From positions 1 through 60,786 of the forward strand of contig NZ_FNGE01000015.1 in assembly GCF_900102885.1 (NCBI RefSeq): 60,786 bases of DNA, written 5' to 3'. Position 1 is the stretch's first letter, and each line of letters starts with the position of its first letter. This document shows, piece by piece, positions 33,921 through 41,975 of this stretch. The translations under genes were made by a program, and so were the position numbers. This DNA comes from Paracoccus chinensis (lineage in GTDB: Bacteria > Pseudomonadota > Alphaproteobacteria > Rhodobacterales > Rhodobacteraceae). The notes beneath the pieces are model-generated. The model was not told the DNA's origin. It was given only the letters and a program-made list of their open reading frames with translations, and made no database searches.

Positions 33921-35681
33921 CTACTGGGCGGCGAGCAGCGTCTCGGGCTCGCTTTCGGGCAGAATGGTCTCGCCGGGGCGGACGATGGTGAACTGGACCT
34001 GCTCGCGCGTCAGGGCCAGTTCGTCGCCCTTCATCTGCGCCAAGGTGAAGTAGGAACTGTCGAGGTCGCCCGCCTCGGGGAAGTCCTCGCGGTAATGCGC
34101 GCCGCGGGAATTCTCGCGCAGTTCGCCCGCGCGCGCGATCACGGTCGAGATCTCGGTCAGGGACGCCACGTTCAGCCAGTCGTGCCAGGTCAGGTTGAAG
34201 GCGAGGTTCGAGGGATCGACGCCCGTGTCCATCAGCTCGGACTGGATCTCGGCCACCCGGCGTTGCCCGCGCTGAAGCCCGGCGCCCGTCCGCATGACGC
34301 CCACATCCTCCCACATGGCTTCCTGCAGCTTGTGGCGCAGGCTCTGCACATGGCCGGGCTTGCGGGTCAGGGGGTGGATCGCGCGCTCGACCTCGGCGGC
34401 CAGCACGGACTCGTCGGGGTCGCGCAGGGTCATGCGGCGGACATCCATGCCCATCACGTCGCCCGCGACGCCCCCGAAGACGGTCGAGTTCGCCACGCCG
34501 TTGCCGCCCAGACGGTTCGAGCCATGCGCCCCGCCCGCGTCCTCGCCGGCGACGTAAAGCCCTTCCATCGCGGTCCGGGTGTCGGGATCGACCACCACGC
34601 CGCCCATGAAGTAATGCGCGGTCGGCACCACCTCGACCTTGCCCGCGGCCAGGTCGAAGCCGCAGTCGGCGCAGCGCTTGACCATGCCCGCGAATTTCTT
34701 GCGCACGTTCTCGGGGCCGAGATGGCCCATCGAGATGAACATGCCGACCTGGGCGGGATCGTTGTTCTTGCGCATCTCGGCATAGATGCCGCGGCTGACC
34801 ACGTCGCGGGTCGCGCGTTCGCCCCGCGCGTCATAGTCGAACATGAACCGTTCGCCCCGCGCGTTCAGAAGCTGGCCGCCCGCGCCGCGCAGGCCTTCCT
34901 CCAGCACGGTGCCGGTCATGCGGGTGTGGTCGCCCGCCAGCAGGCCCGTGGGGTGGAACTGCACCATCTCCATGTCACGCAGCGGCAGGCCGATGCGCAG
35001 CGCCATCGCCAGCCCGTCCATGGTCTTGTCGCCCGAGGGGGTGTGATACTTGTACATGGTCGGGCCGCCGCCCGTGCCCATCATCACGCACTTGGCGCGC
35101 ACGAAGCGGAAGCCGCCGGTCCGCATGTCGATGAACAGCACCCCCGCCAGCGAGGCGCCGTCGCGCGTGGGGACCAGCCCGATGGCGCGGTGTTCCTGCA
35201 GCTTGCGGATCGGGCGGGCGAGCACGTGTTCCATCAGGCGGCTGATGATCTCGATGCCCGTCAGGTCGCCCTTGTGGACGGTGCGGTCGGCGGTCTGGCC
35301 CGCAAAGGCCTTCTGGTGCAGCGTCCCGTCCGGGTTGCGGTCGAAGAAGCAGCCGATCTCGTTTTCAAGCTCGGTGATGCGGACGACCGCCTGTTCGCAG
35401 AGCCGCCAGGCCATGTCCTGGTTCGGCAGCCACTTGCCGCCCTGGATCGTGTCCATGAAATGCCGCTCGACCGTGTCGCCGCCGCCAAGGGCGACGTTGT
35501 AGCCGCCCTGCACCATGCGGGTGCAGCCGCATTTGCCGATCAGGCCCTTGACGGCCAGGGTGATGCGCGTGCCCTCGGGCGCGGTCTGCTGCGCGTGAAG
35601 GGCCGCGAACAGCCCCGCGCCCCCCGAGCCGAGGATCAGGATGTCGGTGTCTTCGCGTTCGATCCGGAGGTTCAGGGACAT
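33921..35681 (-). CDS. Succinate dehydrogenase/fumarate reductase-like flavoprotein subunit
   Basis: The protein is 586 aa, the usual SdhA/FrdA length, with an FAD-binding Rossmann start (DTDILILGSGGAGLFAALHA). Active-site motifs include MVQFHPTGLL, LEEGLRGAGGQLLNARGERF, AHYFMGGVV and GSNRLGGNGVANSTVFGG. The dicarboxylate-binding His and Arg motifs are present. However, the histidine that binds FAD covalently in SdhA (SHTxAAQGG) is replaced here by Cys53 in CGCTRMVQGG. It therefore probably holds FAD non-covalently and belongs to a side branch of the family. The stop-to-start gap to the upstream membrane subunit is 2 bases. The substrate may be succinate or an analogue. Confidence 0.82.
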   Translation of the reverse strand: MSLNLRIEREDTDILILGSGGAGLFAALHAQQTAPEGTRITLAVKGLIGKCGCTRMVQGGYNVALGGGDTVERHFMDTIQGGKWLPNQDMAWRLCEQAVVRITELENEIGCFFDRNPDGTLHQKAFAGQTADRTVHKGDLTGIEIISRLMEHVLARPIRKLQEHRAIGLVPTRDGASLAGVLFIDMRTGGFRFVRAKCVMMGTGGGPTMYKYHTPSGDKTMDGLAMALRIGLPLRDMEMVQFHPTGLLAGDHTRMTGTVLEEGLRGAGGQLLNARGERFMFDYDARGERATRDVVSRGIYAEMRKNNDPAQVGMFISMGHLGPENVRKKFAGMVKRCADCGFDLAAGKVEVVPTAHYFMGGVVVDPDTRTAMEGLYVAGEDAGGAHGSNRLGGNGVANSTVFGGVAGDVMGMDVRRMTLRDPDESVLAAEVERAIHPLTRKPGHVQSLRHKLQEAMWEDVGVMRTGAGLQRGQRRVAEIQSELMDTGVDPSNLAFNLTWHDWLNVASLTEISTVIARAGELRENSRGAHYREDFPEAGDLDSSYFTLAQMKGDELALTREQVQFTIVRPGETILPESEPETLLAAQ

Positions 35682-35683
35682 GA

Positions 35684-36028
35684 TTACACCGCGCGCAGAA
35701 GGAAGGTGCCCGAGACCAGGAAGGCCCCCGCGACCGAGGCCGCCGCCAGGCTTTTCTGGCGGGCCGACCAGGGCAGGAACTCGAGCGCGAGCAGCCGGAG
35801 GCCGCCGAAGAAGTGGATCGCCAGCAGGAAGACCAGCCCGAACTCGGCCACCTTGACCAGCGGGTTGGCCGCGAAGTTCAGGAAGTAATCCAGGCTGCCG
35901 GGACGGCTGACCGCCATGGCCAGCACGTAGAAATGGGCCGGCAGGAACAGCGCCAGTCCCAGGCCCGAGACCCGGTGCAGCATGTAGGCGAGCCAGAGGG
36001 GGTGAGTGCGGTGCGGTTTCAGTTTCAC
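35684..36028 (-). CDS. Succinate dehydrogenase-type cytochrome b subunit (SdhC-like)
   Basis: This 114-aa protein has three hydrophobic segments, a HRVSGLGLALFLPAHFYVL opening typical of SdhC (HRxSG) and an AIHFFGGLRLLALE heme-ligand region. The start is GTG 36028, overlapping the stop of the preceding subunit gene (GTGA). It anchors the flavoprotein and iron-sulfur subunits to the inner membrane and passes electrons to quinone. Confidence 0.75.
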   Translation of the reverse strand: MKLKPHRTHPLWLAYMLHRVSGLGLALFLPAHFYVLAMAVSRPGSLDYFLNFAANPLVKVAEFGLVFLLAIHFFGGLRLLALEFLPWSARQKSLAAASVAGAFLVSGTFLLRAV

Positions 36029-36357
36029 AGCATCGTCACGGCCGCCACGGCGCGCGCCCCCATCATCAGCAGCACGATCCCCGTGCCCCAGGTGAAGATC
36101 CTCAAGCCCCGGCCGCGCAGCCCCGTCGTCTCGTGGACGATCACCCGCAGCCCGATCGCCGCATGGACCGACACCGCCAGGACAAAGGTGCCGTAGAACA
36201 GCAGCCACGGGATGCTGCCCTGCGTGCGGCCCAGGATCTCGGCCGTCGAAAGCCCGCCCTGGATCGCGTAGACCATGACCGCGATATGCCCCAGCACCAG
36301 GGGCGCCATGACCATCGCGCTGAGCCGCTGCGCCATGTAGAGCCGAAGGTCCAGCAT
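36025..36357 (-). CDS. Succinate dehydrogenase-type membrane anchor (SdhD-like)
   Basis: This 110-aa protein has three predicted membrane helices, opening MLDLRLYMAQRLSAMVMAPL and containing a possible heme histidine in VSVHAAIGLRVIVHE. It lies between the SdhB-like and SdhC-like genes. The ATG at 36357 is 2 bases after the SdhB-like stop. Assigned by position, size and topology. Confidence 0.72.
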   Translation of the reverse strand: MLDLRLYMAQRLSAMVMAPLVLGHIAVMVYAIQGGLSTAEILGRTQGSIPWLLFYGTFVLAVSVHAAIGLRVIVHETTGLRGRGLRIFTWGTGIVLLMMGARAVAAVTML

Positions 36358-36359
36358 CC

Positions 36360-37088
36360 TCAGGCCCTCCGCCGGAAGAAGGACGTCGCCACGGCCCGCT
36401 TGAGGCCCGCGATCGCGCTGAGGGGGTCGAGCTCGTTCGGGCAATAGCGGGTGCAGCTGCCCTGCGTATGACAGTTGAGGCAGCCGTCCGAGCCGGACAC
36501 CGCGTCGAGGATCGCGCCCCGGTCCTGCACCTTCTCGTCGTTGTACAGCGTCCAGGCCCGCTGAAGGGCGGCGGGGCCGAGGTAATCCTCGTTGCCCGCC
36601 ACCGTGTCGCAGGCCGCGTAGCAGACCGAGCAGTTGATGCATTCGATGGCCTTGTTGGCCTCGACCCGGCCGGGTTCCTCGGGACTGACCTCCTGGATCG
36701 GCTCGTGGCGCGTGCGCGAGGGGCGGTGGACGCCGCCCGCCTTGATCCACTTGTCGAAGAAGGGGTCCATGTCGGCGGCCAGGTCCTTGATGACCGGCAG
36801 GTTCCGCAGGGGCGCGATCTCCAGCCGGTTGCCGTCCAGCACGCGGCTGACATGGGTGCGGCAGGTCCAGCGCGGCTGGCCGTTCACCATCATCGCGCAG
36901 GAGCCGCACATCCCCACGCGGCAGGCATAGCGGTAGGTGAGCGTCGGGTCGGCGGACTGCTGGATCCAGCTCACCACGTCGAGGACGGTCTGGCTTTCCT
37001 GCGCGGGGACGCTGAAGGTCTCGAAGGCGCCGCCCTCCTGGGTGCCGCGCCAGACGGAAACCTCCAGTGTCTTCGTGTTCTCGCTCAC
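36360..37088 (-). CDS. Succinate dehydrogenase/fumarate reductase-like iron-sulfur subunit
   Basis: The 242-aa protein has all three cluster motifs: [2Fe-2S] in CRVGMCGSCAMMVNG with the later WTC, a ferredoxin-type CINCSVCYAACD, and CLNCHTQGSCTRYCPNE. The spacing is that of SdhB/FrdB, but the last motif (CLNCHTQGSC) differs from the classical CxxCxxC pattern. It is the first gene of the leftward operon, starting with GTG 37088 behind the intergenic control region. Confidence 0.83.
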   Translation of the reverse strand: MSENTKTLEVSVWRGTQEGGAFETFSVPAQESQTVLDVVSWIQQSADPTLTYRYACRVGMCGSCAMMVNGQPRWTCRTHVSRVLDGNRLEIAPLRNLPVIKDLAADMDPFFDKWIKAGGVHRPSRTRHEPIQEVSPEEPGRVEANKAIECINCSVCYAACDTVAGNEDYLGPAALQRAWTLYNDEKVQDRGAILDAVSGSDGCLNCHTQGSCTRYCPNELDPLSAIAGLKRAVATSFFRRRA

Positions 37089-37509
37089 GGCGCACCTGTT
37101 GGCTGGGACATTGCCACACAGCTAGATCAGGGTTCCGCTAACACAAAATCTTAAATTCTAAAGGTAATGGTAAGATGATCTTACATTCTGGGCTGGGAAC
37201 GGGGGCGATCTGCAGATTGCAGAACCACAGAGGAAACGGTCGTTCTGTAAGATTACCTACACCTATCTATTAGCATTAATGTATTTCGGTAACTGTACCT
37301 TTCCCATACTCTGGCCGGACCATGACCTGCCCGGCTCGGGCGGTGCTTGTGCAGGAGGAGAGAAGGAGGCCTAGTAGCCGGGTTCCCGGCAGGCCAGTCC
37401 GCAGGCAGGCACCCTTGGGCCCTCAGGCGCAAGGCAGGCCGGGGGACGACCAGCATGACTGCGCATCGTTCGGGAGGCGGCGCGCGTAGCCAGATACGAG
37501 GGAGGAACC
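37089..37509. promoter_or_regulatory. Divergent control region between the SDH-like operon and the ABC transporter
   Basis: These 421 bases contain no gene. They hold the most AT-rich DNA of the area (37138-37190 and 37240-37310). A perfect palindrome GTAAGAT-G-ATCTTAC lies at 37170..37184, continuing as ATCTTACATTCTG. A TTCTGTAAGAT element lies at 37243..37253. These share arms with the operator at 29123..29142. A TATCTATTAGCATTAATGT stretch near 37264-37282 could hold a promoter for the rightward operon. Confidence 0.6.
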
Positions 37510-38283
37510 ATGCAGCCACAGGAACCGCTGCTTGCCGTCAAGGGCGTGACGCTTCAGTACAAGACGCCCCAGCACCTGATCACGGCGACCTATCGCGTCA
37601 GCTTCGACGTGCACCAGGGCGACCGCTTCATCCTGCTGGGGCCATCGGGCTGCGGCAAGTCCACCCTGCAGAAGGCCGTCGGCGGCTACATGGCGCCGAC
37701 CGAAGGCGAGATGACGCTGAAGGGCCGCCGGATCACCGAGCCGGGGCCGGACCGCATGATGGTCTTTCAGGAATTCGACCAGCTTCTGCCCTGGAAGACG
37801 GTCAAGCAGAACGTGGCCTTCGCCCTGCAGAGCGCCAAGCGCATGTCGCAGCGCGAGGCCGAGGAAAAGGCCCTGCATTACGTCGACAAGGTGGGCTTGT
37901 CCAAGTTCGCCGACAGCCACCCGCACATGCTGTCGGGCGGCATGAAGCAGCGCGTGGCCATCGCGCGCGGCATGGCGATGGAGCCCGACATCCTGCTGAT
38001 GGACGAGCCCTTCGCGGCGCTGGACGCCCTGACCCGGCGCAAGATGCAGGACGAGCTGCTGAAGCTGTGGGAGGAAACCCGCTTCACCGTGCTGTTCGTC
38101 ACCCATTCCATCGCCGAGGCGATCAAGATCGGCAGCCGCATCCTGCTGCTGTCCCCGCATCCCGGCCGCGTCAAGGCCGAGATCAACAGCACCACCGACC
38201 CGAAAGAGGCCGCGGAGCTGGAGCGCTACATCCACGAGACGCTCTTTGCCCATGAAAAGCAGGAGGAGCTTGAACATGTCTGA
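37510..38283 (+). CDS. ABC transporter ATP-binding protein, NitT/TauT type
   Basis: This 257-aa ATPase has Walker A GPSGCGKST, Q-loop VFQEFDQLLPWKTV, signature LSGGMKQRVAIARG and Walker B ILLMDEPFAALD, the pattern of the SsuB/TauB/NrtD group. It powers uptake through the permease encoded next, with which it overlaps by 8 bases. The ATG follows GGGAGGAACC. The substrate is not determined by this subunit. Confidence 0.9.
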   Translation: MQPQEPLLAVKGVTLQYKTPQHLITATYRVSFDVHQGDRFILLGPSGCGKSTLQKAVGGYMAPTEGEMTLKGRRITEPGPDRMMVFQEFDQLLPWKTVKQNVAFALQSAKRMSQREAEEKALHYVDKVGLSKFADSHPHMLSGGMKQRVAIARGMAMEPDILLMDEPFAALDALTRRKMQDELLKLWEETRFTVLFVTHSIAEAIKIGSRILLLSPHPGRVKAEINSTTDPKEAAELERYIHETLFAHEKQEELEHV

Positions 38284-39178
38284 GGCCGTCGCCCGCATCG
38301 ACTTCGGCCATGGCGCCACCGGCCGCCGGCCCGAGATCTTCAACAAGGACGTCGAGCTCGGCGGCGAGATGACCGTGGTCGAGCAGAAGCTGTCCACCTT
38401 CGAGACGCTGTACCGCGAGCCCGCCCTGCGCAAGCTGCTGATCCTGGTGGTGCTGGCCGGCATCTGGGAAATCTACGGCCGCACGCTGAACAACGACCTG
38501 CTGTTCCCGACCTTCTCGGCGACGGCGGGCGCGTTCCTGACCTCAGTGATGAACGGCACGCTGCCGGCCGCGGCCTGGGTGTCGATCAAGGTCCTGCTGA
38601 CGGGCTACGCCATCGGCATCGGGCTTGCGGCGGTGCTGACGGCGCTGGCCATCGCCTCGCGCATCGGGACCGATTTCCTCGAAACCATGACCTCGATGTT
38701 CAACCCGCTGCCCGCCATCGCGCTGCTGCCCCTGGCGCTGATCTGGTTCGGCCTGGGCAACGCCAGCCTGATCTTCGTGCTGGTCCATTCGGTGACCTGG
38801 GCCATCGCGCTGAACACGCATTCGGGCTTCCTCGGCGTGTCCAAGACACTGAAGATGGTCGGCCGGAACTACGGGCTGAAGGGCGTGGGCTTCATCACCA
38901 AGATCCTGATCCCGGCGGCCTTCCCGTCGATCCTGACGGGCCTCAAGATCGGCTGGGCCTTCGCCTGGCGGACGCTGATCGCGGCCGAGCTGGTCTTCGG
39001 CGTCTCCTCGGGTTCGGGCGGGCTTGGATGGTTCATCTTCGAGAACAAGAACATGCTGGACATTCCCATGGTCTTCGCCGGGCTTCTGACCGTGATCCTG
39101 ATCGGCCTCGTCGTCGAGAACCTGGTCTTCCGCACGATCGAGCGCCGCACCATCCAGCGCTGGGGCGTGCAGCACTGA
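38276..39178 (+). CDS. ABC transporter permease, NitT/TauT type
   Basis: This 300-aa inner-membrane protein has an unusually long soluble N-terminus (about 55 residues) and six membrane helices. The BPD_transp_1 EAA-like loop lies at FITKILIPAAFPSILTGLKI, and MFNPLPAIALLPLALIWFGL is typical of SsuC/TauC. ATG 38276 follows AGGAGGAGCTTG and overlaps the ATPase gene. Together with the ATPase and the binding protein at 39251 it forms a complete importer. Confidence 0.9.
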   Translation: MSEAVARIDFGHGATGRRPEIFNKDVELGGEMTVVEQKLSTFETLYREPALRKLLILVVLAGIWEIYGRTLNNDLLFPTFSATAGAFLTSVMNGTLPAAAWVSIKVLLTGYAIGIGLAAVLTALAIASRIGTDFLETMTSMFNPLPAIALLPLALIWFGLGNASLIFVLVHSVTWAIALNTHSGFLGVSKTLKMVGRNYGLKGVGFITKILIPAAFPSILTGLKIGWAFAWRTLIAAELVFGVSSGSGGLGWFIFENKNMLDIPMVFAGLLTVILIGLVVENLVFRTIERRTIQRWGVQH

Positions 39179-39250
39179 CCGGACGCGGCGCCCGCCCGTC
39201 CGGCGGGCGCCGCCCATTCGCCCCTGACGGCGACAACAAGGGAGGACAGG

Positions 39251-40255
39251 ATGAACACACGGCTTTTCTCGATGATCGCGGCCCTGGGGATCGCGGGCTT
39301 CGCGGCGCTGCCCGCCTCGGCCGAGGCGATCAAGGTGCGGCTCGCCAAGCAGTTCGGCATCGGCTACCTGCCGCTGACGCTGATCGAGGAACAGGGCCTG
39401 CTGCAGAAGCACGCCGCCGCCGCCGGGCTTGAGGTCGAGGCGGAATGGCTGCGCTTCACGGGCGGGTCGGGCATGAACGAGGCGCTGCTGTCGGGCAACC
39501 TCGACCTTGCCGCCGGGGGCACGCCGCCCATGCTGACGATCTGGGCGCGCACCCAGAACAACCTGCGCGTCAAGGGCGTGGCGGCGCTGGCCTCCATGCC
39601 GCTGCACCTGATCACGACCGACCCCGAGATCAAGGAACTGTCCGACTTCGACCGTTCGGACAAGATCGCGCTGCCGGCGGTCAAGACCTCGATCCAGGCG
39701 ATCACCCTGCAGATGGCGGCCGAGAAATACCTGGGCGAGGGGCGCCATGCCGATCTTGACGCCTTCACCGTCTCGATGGGCCACCCGGACGCGCAGCTCG
39801 CGCTGTTGGGCGGCCAGTCCGAGATCAACGCGCATTTCGGCTCTCCGCCCTTCCAGAACCTGGAGATGAAGGACGAGCGCGCGCACAAGGTGGTGGACAG
39901 CTACGACGTCCTCGGCGGCCCCCATACCTTCACCGTGGTCTGGAGCCGCGCCGAGTTCGTCGAGGAAAACCCCGAGTTCATGAAGGTCTTCATGGCGGCC
40001 CTGGACGAAAGCATCGCCTTCATCCAGGCCAACCCCGAGGAAGCCGCGCGCATCTGGTCGGAGGCCGAATCCTCGCCCATGACGCAGGAGGAGGTCGTGG
40101 CCCTGATCACCGACGAGCAGACGCGCTGGACCACCACGCCCGAGCGGCTGCTTCCCTACGTCAACTACATGGCGCGCGTCGGCCTGATCCAGCAGGACAC
40201 CAGCGACTGGCGCGACCTGTTCTTCGACACCGTCAGCGGCGCCGAGGGAAGCTGA
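39251..40255 (+). CDS. NitT/TauT-type ABC transporter substrate-binding protein
   Basis: This 334-aa periplasmic binding protein has a signal peptide (MNTRLFSMIAALGIAGFAAL, cut after ASA) and a SsuA/TauA-like fold (AKQFGIGYLPLTLIEEQGLL, MNEALLSGNLDLAAGGTPP). It is a paralog of the orphan protein at 25222..26220, with the same length and common motifs throughout. The ATG follows GGGAGGACAGG. Proteins of this family bind sulfonates, nitrate, aromatic acids or pyrimidines. The neighbouring SDH-like and hydratase genes point to a dicarboxylate-like or sulfonated ligand. Confidence 0.85.
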   Translation: MNTRLFSMIAALGIAGFAALPASAEAIKVRLAKQFGIGYLPLTLIEEQGLLQKHAAAAGLEVEAEWLRFTGGSGMNEALLSGNLDLAAGGTPPMLTIWARTQNNLRVKGVAALASMPLHLITTDPEIKELSDFDRSDKIALPAVKTSIQAITLQMAAEKYLGEGRHADLDAFTVSMGHPDAQLALLGGQSEINAHFGSPPFQNLEMKDERAHKVVDSYDVLGGPHTFTVVWSRAEFVEENPEFMKVFMAALDESIAFIQANPEEAARIWSEAESSPMTQEEVVALITDEQTRWTTTPERLLPYVNYMARVGLIQQDTSDWRDLFFDTVSGAEGS

Positions 40256-40598
40256 CCCTTGTGCGGCTTCCGCCCGCTCCGGCCCCACGGCCGGGGCAGG
40301 CGGGTCGCCTGGGCCTCGATCCATGAGGAACCGGCCGCCCGTGCCTTCGGCCCAGGCGGCCGGCTTGTCACGTGCCGGGCGTGACGGAACTGGAACTCCA
40401 GTAACCAGAGTTATGTAAGATCGATTTTCAAGGCAGCCTGCGCTCGTGACCGCCAGAGAAGTTGTCACGTCCCGAGGCAAAGCCTGACCGATCATGCGGT
40501 CCAGGCGCCGGGGATGGCTCCGATGGCCGGGAACAAACATCGGCGGCTCCCGTTGATCGGGTCAAGGACTTCGATGACCATGGAAAGGAGAGCCTGCG
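40256..40598. other. Intergenic region after the binding-protein gene
   Basis: No protein gene is supported. It contains a hairpin terminator (40331..40363) and a single TGTAAGAT half-site at 40414..40421 matching the LysR-type motif. The rest is featureless apart from the ribosome site of the next small gene. Confidence 0.5.
40331..40363. terminator. Hairpin terminator of the ABC transporter operon
   Basis: CCGGCCGCC and GGCGGCCGG pair over 9 bases around a 15-base loop that can itself form a short GCC/GGC hairpin, 76 bases after the stop codon. Confidence 0.6.
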
Positions 40599-40757
40599 GT
40601 GAGCCAGACGGAAAACCCTGAAGCCGTGCCTCCCGGAACGCCGGGATCGGGCGAGAACACCTGCCGCAACTGCGACGGCACCGGCAAGGTCGATGGCAAG
40701 ACCTGCCCCGACTGCGAGGGCAGCGGCAAGGTGATGACGCCGATCGGGGGCGCATGA
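40599..40757 (+). CDS. Small DnaJ-type zinc-finger protein (52 aa)
   Basis: GTG at 40599 follows an AAGGAG site at 40585..40590. The product has two CxxCxGxG motifs, CRNCDGTGK and CPDCEGSGK, separated by VDGKT, preceded by a Pro/Gly-rich leader. This is one zinc-binding unit of the DnaJ cysteine-rich domain without J-domain or other parts. Similar tiny proteins occur widely in alphaproteobacteria with no known function; binding of unfolded protein or RNA is possible. Confidence 0.75.
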   Translation: MSQTENPEAVPPGTPGSGENTCRNCDGTGKVDGKTCPDCEGSGKVMTPIGGA

Positions 40758-41152
40758 CCCATCACGGCGCGGGACGGCGCTGCCCGTCCCGGGTCCTGCA
40801 TCAGGTTCCCGCCCTGCGGCACCGTCCGTAGCCTGTGGCAAAGCTGCCTCGGCGCGCGCCTCGCGCCGACATGGTCGCGGGACGCGGGATATTCATGCTG
40901 CCGTGAAGGCGCGTCCTCAGGGCCAGTTGCGGGTTCCAATTGACAGCGGACTGTCGCAGGCCGTTGAGGGCGAGAAAAGAGCGACGGGCATCGTCGGGTG
41001 AATCCGAGGTGATCCCTTGGTCCTGCCTTTCAGGAGAAAGAGCCCCCCAGCATCTCCCGGCCCGCTCTGGCGGCGCGCTTGCGCAAGACGACCGGCGGCA
41101 GCCCTGTCGAGCCTCCGCGCCCGGCTCACGCCTTCTGTGCCCCCGTCTCCGC
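40758..41152. other. Intergenic stretch without recognised features
   Basis: About 395 bases between the small zinc-finger gene and the end of the SGNH hydrolase gene. I see no convincing gene, repeat or hairpin series. Confidence 0.4.
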
Positions 41153-41896
41153 TCAGGACCGTTCAGGTCCTGCGAAGATGCAGGCGCGCTGCGTGGTGAA
41201 ATCGTGCCCTTCCATCACCCGCAGGATGGCGCGGGCGAGCTTGTCGCCGCCCTGGGCGGAGGGTTCGATGGGATTGGCGAAATCCGCGTCCTCGTCAAAC
41301 AGGACGCGCAGGTCGAGAAGCGGCAGCCCGCGCCGCCCGGCCTCGCGGGTGATGATGTCGTTCAGCAGGGCAAGGGCGGTGACGGCGGTTTCGCGGTAGG
41401 CCGGATCGGGGAAGCGGACGTCGTAGATCGTGCAGATCGCGGTCGGACGCCCCAGGCGCAGCACCTCGTCGAGCATGGCCCGGTAGCGCTCCTCGAATTC
41501 GCGGCGAAGGCAGGCGAGCCGCATCAGGGCCCCGGCCACGGTCGTGGCGCTGTCCCCGAAGACCCCCGTCCAGCCAAGGGCGTCATTCCCGCCGGCACTG
41601 ACGAAAAGATGCGTGCCGTCACGCGGGAACTGCCGGACCTGATCGCGCAGCCCGGCCAGCACCGCCCCGTCGCGGGCCAGAAGCGTGGCCCTCCATTCCG
41701 GCGGAAGGCGGCGGCGCAGATGCGCGATCACCTCCTGCCCGGCAGGCACGTAGGGGGCGTTGTCAAAGACGGAATCCCCCAGAAGGACGACATGGGTCAT
41801 GGGCGCGGCACCTTCGGACCGTGCTGGCGTGGGGGCGGCAACGCAGGACGCGGCGGCGGACAGAAGAAGGCCGCGCCGGCCGAGCCGCCGGTTCAT
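41153..41896 (-). CDS. SGNH/GDSL family hydrolase, probably exported
   Basis: The 247-aa protein has an N-terminal twin-arginine-like signal (RRLGRRGLLLSAAASCVAA). Block I serine is in VVLLGDSVFDN and block III Asn in VSAGGNDALGW. The last block reads FANPIEPSAQGGDKLA, where a typical DxxH motif would be expected; the histidine is not evident. SGNH enzymes remove acyl groups from lipids, glycans or small esters. ATG 41896 follows GAGGGGAAC. The variant last block makes activity uncertain. Confidence 0.75.
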   Translation of the reverse strand: MNRRLGRRGLLLSAAASCVAAPTPARSEGAAPMTHVVLLGDSVFDNAPYVPAGQEVIAHLRRRLPPEWRATLLARDGAVLAGLRDQVRQFPRDGTHLFVSAGGNDALGWTGVFGDSATTVAGALMRLACLRREFEERYRAMLDEVLRLGRPTAICTIYDVRFPDPAYRETAVTALALLNDIITREAGRRGLPLLDLRVLFDEDADFANPIEPSAQGGDKLARAILRVMEGHDFTTQRACIFAGPERS

Positions 41897-41975
41897 GCCC
41901 GTTCCCCTCGTGCCACCCCCTGTCCGGGGCCCTGGATCAGGAGGGCCGCCAGGGCGGGCCCTCCTGTTTTCCGGT

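Noticed and set aside
33012..35888. A 958-codon plus-strand frame over the SDH-like and hydratase genes
   Set aside because: Shadow of the well-supported minus-strand operon.
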